Positions 1 to 11,437 are shown, counted from the first letter of the stretch. The stretch: DNA of 64,000 nucleotides from Lithobates sylvaticus (GCA_028564925.1 CM053029.1:428860046-428924045), one strand, 5' to 3'. Translations and numbers: made by a program. The notes: generated by a model not told the origin, from the sequence alone.

Positions 1-734
1 AGGACCCAATCTTTCGGGCACATTGCAGTCTGATATCTAGCAGTAGACTCTGGTGTTTTTAAACAGGGAACATAGATTAGGGTTCCCTCAGCATATGGAA
101 TTCTGAGGAAAGTTATAATACAGATTACAGCCAGGAAAGGTCTCATTATCTAGAGTTTTGTTTAAATGTACTCATTAATCAATTATTGTAATACTTAATT
201 GTATAATTGTCTGGTTAAATTTTCTAGATTATATTTGTATGCCTTTCTCCATTGTCTGTATGTTGGGTAATTAGTTTATGAATTATTAGTAACATTAAAA
301 GGGTTACATGGTAGGGAAAAGGTCGCATGCAGTGCTTTTCTTAATAGAAATGTGTTGTGTGTCTCCCCCCTCCTGAGCTACATCAGATCAGCACATAAAT
401 TAAATTGCTGTCCTGGTTAAACAAAGATGTGATAAAACTACGTGCAATAGATTTCAAATCTGATAATTTCCCACCTTTACATGTGTGAGAGAGGCAGAAA
501 GATCACGCAGAAAGCCTTACTGTACCGATGTCAGCTTTATCAGCTCAGCGTATAAAATGTGCACTGTGAATTTTAGCTAAGAAAATCACATGTACAGATG
601 TTTTTCTAATCTAAACATTAAAATGTATCTAACTTTTCTGACCTGTTTTGTAGCTCCTTGTTTTTCTCAGTAGACTACTGTTTATGCTCTTATATAAGGG
701 GTGATGATTATAAAGTTGGCTCTTTGTGTTAAAG
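1..734. other. AT-rich non-coding stretch, nothing recognised
   Basis: No reading frame of useful length, no terminal repeats and no RNA-gene signature were seen. The composition is AT-rich and the stretch reads like ordinary intergenic or intronic sequence. Confidence 0.5.
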
Positions 735-930
735 GTTCAGTCCACCCAAAACAGATATTTGAGTTTTTGATAAACGCTTGAGAGTTAAACCACCTGAGAG
801 CTTCTTATATTTCTGGAAAGACTTGGTGACTTCCTAAGTCTCCACACCTGCTTTTGCATTGTTAAAGGGTCACATTTTGCTGCATCTTTAATATGACACG
901 TATAGCTCAAATATGACTTGGGTGGACAGA
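735..930. repeat. Possible short MITE with inverted ends
   Basis: The left end reads TTCAGTCCACCCAAA and the right end contains TTGGGTGGAC, an imperfect inverted pair about 190 bp apart. No coding capacity. No clear target duplication was found, so the boundaries are approximate. Confidence 0.3.
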
Positions 931-1111
931 TGCACAAGGGGGGTAAACTAAACCTGAAAGGTAGATATACAAGACTCAACAAATGCAGTTCTGTAAATAA
1001 TACATGTATTTTTAAATGCAAGCAGTATACGTACCTAACTTTAAGTTGATATCAGCCTCTTGCAGGCACTGTACAGTAGAGCTCATACTGGTAGAGGTCG
1101 AAACAGCACAA

Positions 1112-1216
1112 GAAACTTTCACACTGGAGTTAAAGGACCCGCTTTTTTCAGGAGCTATACAGGTGCTATTTTTAGCGCTGTAGCTCCTGAAAAATGCTTC
1201 AGTGTGAAAGGGGCAT
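1112..1216. repeat. MITE remnant with TTTCACACTG ends
   Basis: Inverted ends CTTTCACACTGGAG and CTTCAGTGTGAAAG enclose a small hairpin made of CAGGAGCTATA and TAGCTCCTG. It belongs to the same general type as the sequences near 17.56 and 52.4 kb (ends TGTGAAAGGGG or similar). It abuts the left arm of the large palindromic element that follows. Confidence 0.5.
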
Positions 1217-1538
1217 AAGGAATTAGAGCAGAAGTACCAAATTATATAACAAATAAACACATTTTATTACAAAATAGAGTTTACAAAATACATTTAAATA
1301 TTCCTAAAAACATAGGATATAAGTTACATATACAGTTGCCTGTTTATTGGATCACATATGGACTCCAGAAGGGTCATGCAGATGATGTGATCACACAAAA
1401 TCCCAACATGTTTCGGAAAAACAGGGGAATGGGGGTAACAGTATTAATTACCTCCCTCAGGGGTTAAACAGAAGCAAACTGATTTATGTCTGATAAAAAG
1501 AAAAACTATTTTGAGTATAATGAAACTTATAATAAAAA

Positions 1539-1539
1539 A

Positions 1540-1594
<55 letters not shown>
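1539..1594. repeat. TA microsatellite in the left arm
   Basis: A run of TA dinucleotides of about 28 units. The mirror position in the right arm (about 5602-5638) also carries a TA run, so the ancestral arm probably had one. Confidence 0.9.
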
Positions 1595-1597
<3 letters not shown>

Positions 1598-1684
1598 CTT
1601 ACTTACAATGGATGTTGCATATACATAGCAGAACATATCCAGGACATAGGGTAAACATATAACTCACATTTTTAATATCCTGAT

Positions 1685-3147
1685 CAGACATGTGCATTCG
1701 TTTTCGTCCGAATGCATTTTCGTCCGAATTTCAGGTATTTTCGTTATCGTTTTAACAAATGATAACGAAAGTGCAGAATCCAAAAAATGAAAAATCCGAC
1801 ATAAACAAATGCTTTATTTTTGTTGTGACAACAGTTCGATATAGATAGGAGATTCAACGCTGACAATAACAATCTGTGTCCATCGAACCTGTGGTCGAAT
1901 GTGCCTAACCTTAACTCTATAAGTCCAAGATTATTCTACATAGAGAGGAAAGATTTGACGTAGAGAGGAAAGATTTGACGTAGAGAGGAAAGATTGCTGC
2001 TGGAATTGGGTGGAATTGCAGCTAAACTATACAGAGTCATACAGTTTAGCTGCTCCGTCGAATCTTCTTTGAACATTCGAGACACAATACGCCTTCAATG
2101 ACAGATTCGACCTTAATTCATTTGGATTTTCGGACGAATGCAATTTTTAACGAAAAACAAAATAAATAAAAACGAATTTTGGGAGTAAGGCCCCATGCAC
2201 ACGAGACGCAGTTAAACGCGCGTTCAGAAGCAGTTGGACACTTTTTTCAACTGCACCTGAACGCATGCAATGTTATCCTATGTGTCCATGCACACAGTCT
2301 AGTTTTTTCCCGTTTTTATGCAGTTGCGTTTAACCTCGTTTTTCCAGAAGCAAAAAAATGCGTTCAGACACTTTGCTTTTCCACGTTTCAGACGCAAAAC
2401 GCGTCTAAACGCGTCTAAACGCATCTAAACGCAGGCACCTGCGTTTAGCCGCGTTTGCGTTTATAAGCCTTTTTAAAGGAACCCAATTTTTTTGACCAGA
2501 AAACTGAGAAATATGATGGTAAACCATAAAAAATACTAGAAAAAATTGTTTAAAATGTCGTAATTAGTTTAGATAGTTCATAGAGCATATATACTCACTA
2601 ATGCATACATGTTTGTGAATTGCATACATGTTTGTGAAATATCCAACGGACATTCGCTGTGCCATCAACGGATGGGTCCAATATCGACAAGCTCTGATTC
2701 TGGACCTCTCATGCAAATTTGCGACGACATTGCTGCTTCATCAAGAGCAACATCAGGAGCATTTCCTGACATATATTTAATATGGGATCCATTTCCAAAA
2801 AAAAACACAGAAAGAGAGGCAAATGCAAGTGTACAACTGCTCTCTCTGCTGCTGCTGCTCACAAAATGGCAGAAATAGTTAATAATACATTCTTTCTGAG
2901 CTTGGGGAGGGTCTATATGATGCTATCTTTACAAATGCTTATAGACGCAAACGCGTCTAAACGCGTCTAAACGCGACATGAAAACAGAGCAAAACGCGCG
3001 TTTTTAAACGCAGGTTTCTGCTTTTTAAAACACGCGTTCAGCAGAGTTTGCATCTGCGTCTCGTGTGCATGGGGCCTAACTAAATAAATGTATTTTTCGG
3101 ACGCAAACGAAATTCCGAAACGAAATATTTCAGTGTGCACATGTCTA
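1685..3147. mobile_element. hAT-type MITE nested in the palindromic element
   Basis: The terminal inverted repeats are CAGACATGTGCA on the left and TAGACATGTGCA read inward from the right. The element is flanked by an 8-bp direct repeat ATCCTGAT (1677-1684 and 3148-3155), and 8-bp duplications are typical of hAT transposases. The empty-site sequence survives in the right arm of the host palindrome near 5505-5520, which supports a real insertion. No transposase is encoded. The interior carries TTCGTTATCG-like subterminal motifs and short direct repeats near 1935-1995, and is itself interrupted by another MITE. Confidence 0.75.
2189..3076. mobile_element. PIF/Harbinger-type MITE nested in the hAT MITE
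   Basis: The inverted ends GGCCCCATGCACACGAGACG and CGTCTCGTGTGCATGGGGCC are close to perfect and are flanked by the 3-bp duplication TAA (2186-2188, 3077-3079), the TWA target typical of PIF/Harbinger. Both subterminal regions carry short tandem units of the type AAACGCGTCT. The 888-bp interior has no recognisable protein, so this is a non-autonomous copy. It is the innermost and therefore youngest of three nested insertions. Confidence 0.75.
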
Positions 3148-3889
3148 ATCCTGATTAGATTAGTGCACAAGCCATATTGAAGAGCGACGGAGCCTCGAGT
3201 CTCCAAGATTGCTGAAGACCAGTGAAGGATTTTGCCAGTTCACTAGCTGGTCATCAAAGTGGAAAAAGCCAGAGCACTAAACTGGGACATCCCCAGGTTA
3301 TGCTTTCAGGTGTGCTGTGGTATGTGTTGCCCCCATCATCAAGCAGCCAATCAAATCTCGCAAGGAACAGCCATAAAACCAGGAAAACACCAGTCTACCA
3401 TAAAGCAAAAAATAATAAAAATATGAGAAAATAAATATGTGTTTTTTCTCTCTATCGCTAATAGTGAGTCTCCCATGTGCATCCCCTCTTTTTTTCTGGA
3501 TGAGTATCTTACCTTGTTCAGCGTGCTCAGTGTGTGACCGAATCCTGGCTGTGCAGCAGAAAACTGTTGCATAGAGAATATATTTAAGCCAGGATGGGTC
3601 AAGGATAATTGGTTAATTTCATTAAAATAAGCTGAAACAAGGTGTAGACGCTAAAAAGTATGTGATGGTGACACCAGAATGAGTTTTGCTAATCAACTGG
3701 GAGTAAAAATATGTGTAGACAGCGCTGACTTGACAGAGGGACGTTCCCCCGACCAATGTGGCATCCGCCGTCCACGCGTGGTTCAGCATGATCCAGACCT
3801 TCCCCTTGGGAGGCATGTCTTACAAACCCATGGGGGGGTATGTCCCAGGGTGTCGGTCTTGGTACTTGATCGCATACACCCCACGAGGA

Positions 3890-4036
3890 GGAAATTCCAA
3901 CAAGCTCCTCCTACAACGTGAGCTGAGGTGGATATCGAATTTAAATGCTACCATGCCACCAGGTCTCAATGAGGCTTTCAATCTGAAACCCTTTTTGCCA
4001 GGCTTTTCATCTGGGGGCTTCGACAAAGATCTTTAA
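3890..4036 (+). pseudogene. C-terminal fragment of a Penelope-like GIY-YIG polyprotein
   Basis: The translated segment includes LLLQRELRWISNLN followed by MPPGLNEAFNLKPFL. This matches the usual end of PLE polyproteins, where a glutamate-tryptophan helix precedes a P-x-GLN motif at the C-terminus of the GIY-YIG nuclease. Only about 45 residues are convincing, and the RT and catalytic GIY-YIG residues are absent here. It sits in the loop between the inverted arms and ends at a normal stop. Family assignment rests on motif recognition, not on a search. Confidence 0.6.
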
Positions 4037-5596
4037 TCGAACCCAGTATATTTTCATCAACCTTCTATCTGAATCAAGCTATCTGAAATAATTCCTGAAT
4101 GAACATTTATTTAATTTAATTATGTTCTGTTATGCCAAATGTATAATCGAATTCTCTCCCGATTTTAATTTTTTTTCCCCAGCTCCAGCATTCTATCTGT
4201 AATGCTCTATATCTCTGTGTAATACGTATGAACAAGAATGACCCAGCCTCTAGTTCTTCAAATTGATTTATCTTTACCATCGGTATTAATAAACCGTTTG
4301 AAATTGGAACCACCTGGTTGTACTGTGGTGTGTCGCTGTCACCATTGGTGGCTCATTGAGGCTCCCCGGCACACAGGAGGCCTTGGATGTCATTACATCC
4401 TTGGGCATTCCCTTTGTAAAGGCTGCAATACACTGCGCACCCGCATGGATATGCCCAAGACCCTAGCTTACATAGTTACAATTTTGAAAATGTCGGCCTC
4501 TATATTCCATCCAGTTAGCTGCACTACACTATGTGGCCACTTGGACGTTCTGCATGCGGCGCATGCGCAGCCTGCTTTCACCATCTTGCCAGTACTTGCT
4601 TGCCCTTTTGTTATGCCGGCGGCCATGTTGACGTCTGAAGTCACCGCGCTGACCACGCGTGGACACCCGTCGCCACATTGGCCGGGGGAATGCCCCTCTG
4701 TTGAGTCAGCGCTGTCTATACATATTTTTACTCACAGTTGATTAGCAAATCTCGTTCTGGTGTCAGCATCACATACTTTTTAGCATCTACACCTTGTTTC
4801 AGCTTATTTTAATACATTAATTAACCAATTATCCTTGACCCATCCTGGCTTAAATATTCTCTCTAGGCAACAGTTTTCTGCTGCACAGCCAGGATTCAGT
4901 CACACACTGAGCATGCTGAACAAGGCGAGATACTGATCCAGAAAAAAGATGGGAAAAAAGTTTTTCTGATTTGCTATGTGAGTCCCGGTATTTGTGTGCT
5001 CTGCACTGAAGATGTTTCTTATACAATTTCTTATATAAATGTCTTTCCCTGTTTAGCACTTTTGTGCTTAAATTTATACTCTTTTTATAGATTTTTCTCT
5101 ATGCTATTTTTTAGCCTAAATAGAGATCTATATTATACCATTACAATTATACTCCTCATTTTTAACTTTGAGTGCAACCGATACACACTATTAGCGATAG
5201 AGAGAAAAAAACACATATTTATTTTCTCATATTATTATTCTTTTTTGCTTTATGGTAGACTGGCGTTTTCCCGGCTTTATGGCTGTTCCTTGCGAGATTT
5301 GATTGGCTGCTTGACGATGGGGTTGACACATACCACAGCACACCTGAAAGCATAACCTGGGGATGTCCCAGTTTAGTGCTCTGGCTTTTTCCACTTTGAT
5401 GACCAGCTAGTGAACTGGCAAAATCCTTCACTGGTATAGCACTGCTCTTCAGCAATTTTGGAGACTCGAGGCTTCGTCGCTCTTCAATATGGCTTGTGCA
5501 CTAATCTAATCAGGATATTGAAAATGTGAGTATTATGTTTACCCTATGTCCTGGATATGTTCTTCTATGTATATGCAACATTCAAGTAAATACATA

Positions 5597-5601
<5 letters not shown>

Positions 5602-5638
<37 letters not shown>
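5602..5638. repeat. TA microsatellite in the right arm
   Basis: An alternating TA tract, the mirror counterpart of the longer tract at 1539-1594. Confidence 0.85.
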
Positions 5639-5642
<4 letters not shown>

Positions 5643-6003
5643 TATTTTTCATTATACGTTTCATTATACTCAAAATAGTTTTTCTCTTTATCAGACATAA
5701 AACGGTTTGCTTCTTTTTCACCCCTGAGGAAGGAAATTAATACTGTTACCCCCATTCCCCCGTTTTTCCAAAACATGTTGGGATTTTGTGTGATCACATC
5801 ATCTGCATGACCCTTCTGGAGTCCATATGTGATCCAATAAACAGGCAACTGTATATGTAACATATGTCCTATGATTTTAGGAATATTTAAATGTATTTTG
5901 TAAACTCTATTTTGTAATAAAATGTGTTTATTTTTTATATACTTGGTACTTCTGCTCTTATCCCTTACTCATACTTCTACCCGTACAATCCCCCTTAGGG
6001 CAT

Positions 6004-8485
6004 TCTATTTTTTCCATAGAGGAAAACGAAGAGGAGGGGGTGGAGGAGAAAGCTGTGGCAAAATCACCACTAGCATTTTGGAGGCGTGGTGGTGGAACAA
6101 GCTCCAACAACACTGAACCCTGTCATGCATCCTTTCCAGCTGTCAGCAGAGTTACCCAGTGCGCCGTGAAGGAAAGGTAACATCCCTGCCCATGCCTGCT
6201 AGACCATGAGTCAGCAGTAATATGCACCTTACTGCTGACCGCCCTGTCCAACAAGGCCAAAACATTGCCTTCCACATGCCAGTAGAGAGCCGAAATGGCC
6301 TTCCGTGAAAATAAATGGTGTTTTGGAACCTGCCACTGAGGTACAGCACATTCCAGAAATTCACGAAAGGGGGCAGAGTCTACCAGCTGAAAAGGCAGCA
6401 GTTGCAGTGCTAGCAATCTGGTCAAGCTAGCATTTAGACGCTGAGCATGTGGATGGCTGGGACCAAATTTCTTTTTACGGTTCAGCAACTGGGGTAGGGA
6501 AATTTGCCTGCTAAAATCAGATGGTGGCTTCACTGCTGGAAATCAGGTGACTTGGTGCTGCCCCATATGGTTCCCCACTCACCGGAATTCACCACCCCTA
6601 CAGGGGTAACAGGCACGTATGGAAACCCGTGGATGGTCCGTCAGATGGCTCTGTATCAGGTCCCAGGGACGATATCCAGATCCTGGATTCATACAGGGGG
6701 ATCACACTAGATATCCTTGGGGTTAGTTTGCTGATGTACAGCAACAGCACTTCACCGGCCTCAGCAATCAGAACATATGGCCCTCCACACCGGGAGAACA
6801 GAAAAATGGGATCTCACGCTATGAGGATATCTAGTGTGATCTCCCTGTATGAATCCAGGATCTGGATATCGTCCCTGGGACCTGATACAGAGCCATCTGA
6901 CAGACCATCCACGGGTTTCCATACGCGCCTGTTACCCCTGTAGGGGTGGTGAATTCCAGTGAGTGGGGAACCATATGGGGCAGCACCAAGTCACCTGATT
7001 TTCAGCAGTGAAGCCACTACAGTCACCATTTATTGAACTTTGTACTCGTCTGATGATTTTTTCTTATATATATTTTTCTTATATATATTTTTTATATATA
7101 TATTTTTTATATATACAGTTTTTTCCTTGTGTGTGCAACTGGGGTCTCTACACTTGGGCACTTTGGAGTACACAGGCTTATTGTTACTGGCCTGTATTAG
7201 GTAACTAAATATTGCTTTGTGTGTTATGGATTGACCCACCAGTCCATAGGTGATGATAATTATTATTAGCTTATTTATTTATTTATATTTTCACTGAGTG
7301 TGTTGGAATATACGGTATATTCTGCTTTCTTCCTTTAGTCACAGGGAGCGCCATTATCCCTTATACTCTATACTTTATCTACCGACTGGCTCCTTAGGGG
7401 GTTCGTTCAGGGGAGGCTGCATACCTTATTATATTTTTCTAAGCGCGGATTATTTATCTTTTAAAATCAGATGGTGGTGTACTGCTAGCAGATTGGCTGC
7501 AAGTACTTGGGACACCTATTGCTATACCTTCATTCCTCTCAGTGCAGGTTTTTGAGAGGACTGGAGGTATAGTAGGGTTGGAGATCCCAGAGGAGGAGCA
7601 AGGAGAAGTCCACCTTTTTCTTTGATGTGGATCTTTAAAGTTCTGTTGCCAACGGACTGCATGGCAGGTCGTCATGTCTGGTCAAGCATGTGGTGCCCAA
7701 GCGGCTGCTGTTCTGGCCACACTTGATCCGCTTCAGACAAAGGTTGCAAACAGCAATGTGTTGAAAAAGGCAGACACCAAGGAACTTTAAAAGTCAGCAG
7801 CGCCCTGCACCTGCGGATCTCTGCTGTGTGATGCTATAGTGTGGCTGCCCTTAAGCTGCCCCCTAGAGGACATCCTGCCTTGTTGGAGTTATGCCTCCTA
7901 CTCTCTTCTCTCAGGCACCCAAGTACAGTTAGTGACTTTATCATCCCCTCCCTCATTGTCACTGGAGCAAACTTGGCACTATGCTGCAGCTGGGGGAACA
8001 TGACTGACAATTTCTTGTCCTTCTTGGGCACCCCCTTTCTTAAGGCTCCCGTTACTCCCTTCCTGGGAACCAACATCGGAGACTTCAAATCGATGCGCAT
8101 TCCTCCAGCAGCATGTACACGGCACTGTGGTTGAATAATTTTGGGGACTCCTCAGTGAATGATGGTGGGGCTATGGAAGGAGTGACTGTGGACAAGGAGC
8201 CAGTGGAATAGGCCTCTTCCAGCTGCGTTGGAAGACAAACTACTCCGAGCCTGTGTGACAGAGGATGAGGAGGATGAGGCTGGCTTTGTTATCCACTCCA
8301 CCAACTCTTCGGCATGTTCTGGCTCAATAACATGGCCAGCAGCAGAAAAAAAGGACAAGCGTGCCCCACGGCCACCTGCAGAAGATGTACCATGTCCACA
8401 ACCAGCAAGCACTGTTGACTGTAGACACAGAGGCTGCACCCTTTTAGTGGCCTGTGAGCGTCTGCCTCTCCTTGTTGGCCAGACA
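6004..8485 (-). pseudogene. BED-finger hAT transposase pseudogene, split by an insertion
   Basis: On the minus strand the order is: an N-terminal serine-rich region (about 8485-8150, with PEHAEELVEWITKPA), a BED-type zinc finger near 7760-7660 (VCNLCLKRIK, then LGTTCLTRH), and a linker. The transposase core at about 6533-6123 contains LNASLTRLLALQLLPFQLV, then VHITADSWSSRHGQGCY and FTAHW. The aspartate in the latter is the likely first catalytic D of hAT enzymes. Reading continues past an in-frame TGA at 6123-6125 to about 6004 (LLELVPPP). The C-terminal catalytic residues and the dimerisation domain are missing. The 6528-7461 segment is a later insertion. Several further frame changes lie upstream, so the gene is dead. 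A decayed relative lies at 22.86-24.25 kb. Confidence 0.7.
6528..7461 (+). mobile_element. Palindrome-plus-tail insertion with 16-bp target duplication
   Basis: The insertion is flanked by TAAAATCAGATGGTGG at 6512-6527 and 7462-7477, a duplication of hAT coding sequence. The first 490 bp form a near-perfect inverted repeat: arms about 6530-6715 and 6825-7017, with a spacer of about 110 bp. A single-copy tail of about 440 bp follows, containing TATATATTTTT repeats and ending in CTAAGCGCGGATTATTTATC. No ORF. The long, variable duplication indicates target-primed reverse transcription rather than a DNA transposase. The architecture matches insertions at 30.1, 34.0 and 37.3 kb, so I group it with PLE-derived elements. 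That grouping is inference. Confidence 0.75.
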
Positions 8486-8509
8486 TGATGTATATTTTGT
8501 TTTGCAACA

Positions 8510-9010
8510 CCACTCTACACTGTATTAGATACTGTGTACACCACCAGAAGTGTAAACTGTACACACTGTATTAGATAATGTGTACACCACCTGAACTGTA
8601 TTAACAACTGTACTACGGCTGCACTGTATTGTGTACTGTGTACACCACCAGAAGTTTAGTAGAAACAGTACACACTGTATTAGATACTGTGTACACCACC
8701 TGCACTGTATTAACAACTGTACTACGGCTGCACTGTATTGTGTACTGTGTACACCACCAGAAGTGTAGTAGAAACAGTAAACACTGTATTAGATACTGTG
8801 TATACCGCCTGCACTGTAATAGCAACTGTACTACGGCTGCACTGTATTGTGTACACCACCAGAAGTGTAGTAGAAACAGTACACCATGGAATGCACTGTA
8901 GATATAGGCTATACTGGATGCAGAGTGTAAATATATATTAATACACCCCCTGAAGTGTATTAGAAACAGTACACCACAGAATGCACTGTAGATATAGGCT
9001 ACACTGGATG
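8510..9010. repeat. Minisatellite, about 109-bp period
   Basis: About 3.5 copies of a 109-bp unit. The landmark ACTACGGCTGCACTGTATTG recurs near 8612, 8721 and 8830, and the landmark ACACCACCAGAAGTGTAGTA recurs between them. The last part (about 8875-9010) is a shorter two-copy variant containing TGCACTGTAGATATAGGCTA. The repeat lies just beyond the N-terminal end of the minus-strand hAT pseudogene and may be its subterminal region. Open frames across it are artefacts of the repeat. Confidence 0.85.
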
Positions 9011-9339
9011 CAGAGTATATATATGTGACAACACTAAAGAAATTACACTTTTCTACAATGTAAAGTAGTGAGTGCACAGCTTGTATAACAGTGTAAATTT
9101 GCTGTTCCCTCAAAATAACTCAACACACAGACATTAATGTCTAAACCGCTCGCAAGAAAAGTGAGTACTCCCCTAAGTGAAAATGCCCAAATTGGGCCCA
9201 ATTAGCCATTTTCATTTTCCCTCCCCAGTGTCATGTGACTTGTTAATGTTACAAGGTCTCAGGTGTGAATGGGGAGCAGGAGTGTTAAATTTGGTATTTT
9301 TCGCTCTCACTCTCTCATACTAGTCACTGGAAGTTCAAC

Positions 9340-9470
9340 ATGGCACCTCATGGCAAAGAACTCTCTGGTGATCTGAAAATAAGAATTGTTGCACTACATA
9401 AAGATGATCTAGGTTATATGATTGCCAAGACCTTGAAACTGAGCTGCAGCATGACAGCCAAGACCATACA
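9340..9470 (+). pseudogene. Tc1-like transposase, N-terminal fragment
   Basis: The start MAPHGKELSGDLKIRIVALH is the paired-like helix-turn-helix N-terminus typical of Tc1 transposases (usual full length about 340 residues). It continues with KDDLGYMIAKTLKLS. About 44 residues remain before the inserted element. No DDE catalytic domain is present. The chosen start has the family's usual methionine and sits at the expected distance from the leader. Confidence 0.8.
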
Positions 9471-10426
9471 ATACGCATACCCACACTGCTTTTTAAATGT
9501 GATCACTTTTATACTATTATTTGTTTTGCATTTGGTTTTTTTATAAAAACCTGCTTTATTGATCCACACTATTGGAGTTCCCTCCGTTTTTTTCTATTTT
9601 TCTCCACATGATTGAACATTCACTTGGAGAGCATTCCAAGAGAGTCCTTGTTCCATCTCTAGTGAGTGTCCATCATCTGCTCACTCCATTTTTCATCCAC
9701 CAAGTGGCTATCCAGGAATCCCTATCTCATCCATGAGGATCCAGACTTCATGATAGCTGTCTTCATCCTGATTCACCGTATCCTGTTGGCGAAGCCGTGA
9801 GTGGTTCTACACAGCCCATCCGTCCGCCCTGGAACATCGAGGTCGTAGGCTACCTAGAGCCTCTCTATGCCTGTTTGACTCCCTGTTGTTGACAGGGAGT
9901 CCACCAGTTCTGGTAAGCGTACATCTATTTTCCCTCATATATGAGTGTGTATACCAGAAGATTCGGTCCAGGATTACTCTGACTTGACGTCATCCACATT
10001 GTATCACTTTGGGACATTTTCTGTTTATCTAGGATAATATCACCATTTTGATATGTTATTTTTCACTTCAAATGCATATAGGAATTTGTTCCTCAATTAT
10101 CATTGAGGATTTTCTTTGGGACTTTATTGTGTACACTACAAATATTATTTGTATTGTTTGCCTTTTTTGTTTTAGGTTCACACTATTCCCTTAATCACCA
10201 CTGAGGAATATATTTTTTGTTTGTTCACGTTAGGTTTATATCACTATTTCCTTATTATCATTGAGGAACTGTTTGCTAGTTGAAGGGTATCACCACCATT
10301 CACTTCTTTAGCGCTGCACTTTCCCTTTACATTGCTTATTGAATATTTGTCTTATTCTAGTGCAGCAGCTATATTTGCACTGTGTGTTTCATTTGAGTTT
10401 AGCGCTGTAATTTTTTCCGCTTTGTA
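9471..10426 (+). mobile_element. Non-coding insertion with 12-bp target duplication (PLE-like tail)
   Basis: The direct repeat CAAGACCATACA at 9459-9470 and 10427-10438 lies in Tc1 transposase coding sequence, so the insertion boundary is certain. The 956-bp body has no ORF. It contains the hairpin GACTCCCTG...CAGGGAGTC near 9880-9902, a TTCTGGTAAGCGTAC motif resembling the CTGGTGAGTGC motif of the other palindromic insertions, and a T-rich tail with TTTAGCGCTG. Target-primed retroposition is implied. Membership in the PLE-like family is tentative. Confidence 0.65.
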
Positions 10427-10555
10427 CAAGACCATACAGGGGTTTAACAGGACAGGCCATGCCATGGTCGACCATGTGTAGTGTTGTTGGTATGGACAGA
10501 GAGATAGCTTGATTTAGATTAAGCAGGCAGGTTATTCAGTTAGTGGCAGTGTATT

Positions 10556-10557
10556 TG

Positions 10558-10583
<26 letters not shown>
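10556..10583. repeat. TA microsatellite, left target of the Ngaro element
   Basis: About 14 TA units directly abut the left end of the retrotransposon. A matching TA run begins right after its right end, so the element sits inside one microsatellite. Confidence 0.9.
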
Positions 10584-10589
<6 letters not shown>

Positions 10590-10683
10590 AGGCCGGGTAC
10601 CGGCCTGAAGTTATGGGAGGAGCCCGGAGGGTATTTAAGCAGCCCAAAGGCCGCCGGTCTTTGTCGGTTTCCTGTGCGAGATA
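10584..10683 (+). repeat. Ngaro terminal repeat A1
   Basis: It starts ATTGGAAGGCCGGGTACCGG and ends CTGTGCGAGATA, and is identical on inspection to A2. It contains GGGTATTTAAGC, a possible TATA-like promoter element just inside the end. Confidence 0.9.
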
Positions 10684-11437
10684 TCTGATACGTCAGACAT
10701 CTAGGACCGACTCGTTCGAGACAAGCGCTGTTGGTGCCGGTTCGTGAGCTCCGTTTCGTCTGTCCGTCTCCTTGTTGTTGCAGTCCCGCGTTCCGTGTTC
10801 GTAAGTCGTGTTGTCCCTTCGTGTCGCACTCGTGTCGCCGAGTCGCAGTTCCGTACAAAGAGTCTGGTTCGGCTGTCGCAGGTAGGGCTTCGGCTCCCAT
10901 GTTTTACGTTCTCATGCACTGCTTATCATGTCACTAAACTGTGATCCACGTAGCTCACGAACCACGCACCGCTTGCCTCGATAAACAAACATACAGCCAC
11001 ACGCACGTTTTTGGTTAAACACGGTTGGGGGCCACCTAGTGGCACGCACCTTCAGGGCCGCCCGCCATGACACTCCGACCGATGCCGCGTCCGGCACTCG
11101 AGGGTTCCCCTTACGCGGTCGGAGTACGCAGGCTTTGAAGCGTTCAAACGTAGCTCGCTCACGGGTGCCGTTCGCACTCACACACAGCGATCATGTCATG
11201 TCAAATCGGTCTAGTCAGTTGCCGGGTCACTGGTTACGTTCCGAGTCTGTTGGCATGTTAAACGCACAAATTACTTCGACCGTGTCGAAACATTTCATTG
11301 TATTAGCATGGCAATCATTTCATCATTTCAAACATGGCTAACGTATCAGGCCACTCGGTCATGCTAAGTCATTTCGCATCAGTTAAACAGGGCGTTCATG
11401 CCATCATTTCGGTCCTGGTCGCACTCAGATTCAAGTC

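Larger units (their letters stand above)
1217..5997 (+). mobile_element. Large palindromic Penelope-like element remnant with nested insertions
   Basis: Two inverted arms face each other: about 1217-1684 plus 3156-3785 on the left, and about 4645-5965 on the right. They are separated by a loop of about 860 bp. Landmarks match in reverse complement, for example CAGGCAACTGTATATG near the outer ends, GACCAGCTAGTGAACTGG in the middle and CCACGCGTGG at the inner ends. The right arm holds about 210 bp (4960-5170) that the left lacks. The loop encodes a C-terminal Penelope-like GIY-YIG segment (about 3890-4036), which is why I assign the element to PLEs with pLTR-like inverted ends. A short possible target duplication, GGGCAT (1211-1216 and 5998-6003), is weak. 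The left arm is interrupted by a hAT MITE. Old and non-functional. Confidence 0.6.
9028..10480 (+). mobile_element. Tc1-like element fragment, interrupted
   Basis: The leader (GTGACAACACTAAAGAAATT, then CTCAAAATAACTCAACACAC) is the same sequence as the Tc1 end at 16.955 kb, so the 5' part is present but the extreme terminus is lost. The transposase N-terminus starts at 9340. The element is cut by a 956-bp insertion and resumes at 10427-10480 with GGTTTAACAGGACAGG and CCATGGTCGACCA, then stops. Only the DNA-binding part survives. Confidence 0.75.

Noticed and set aside
4238-4741. A 167-codon open frame in the loop and right arm of the first palindrome.
   Set aside because: No recognisable motif, biased composition, and it runs through inverted-repeat DNA.
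8613-9113. A 166-codon minus-strand frame full of V-Y-T-V repeats.
   Set aside because: It is a direct product of the 109-bp minisatellite.
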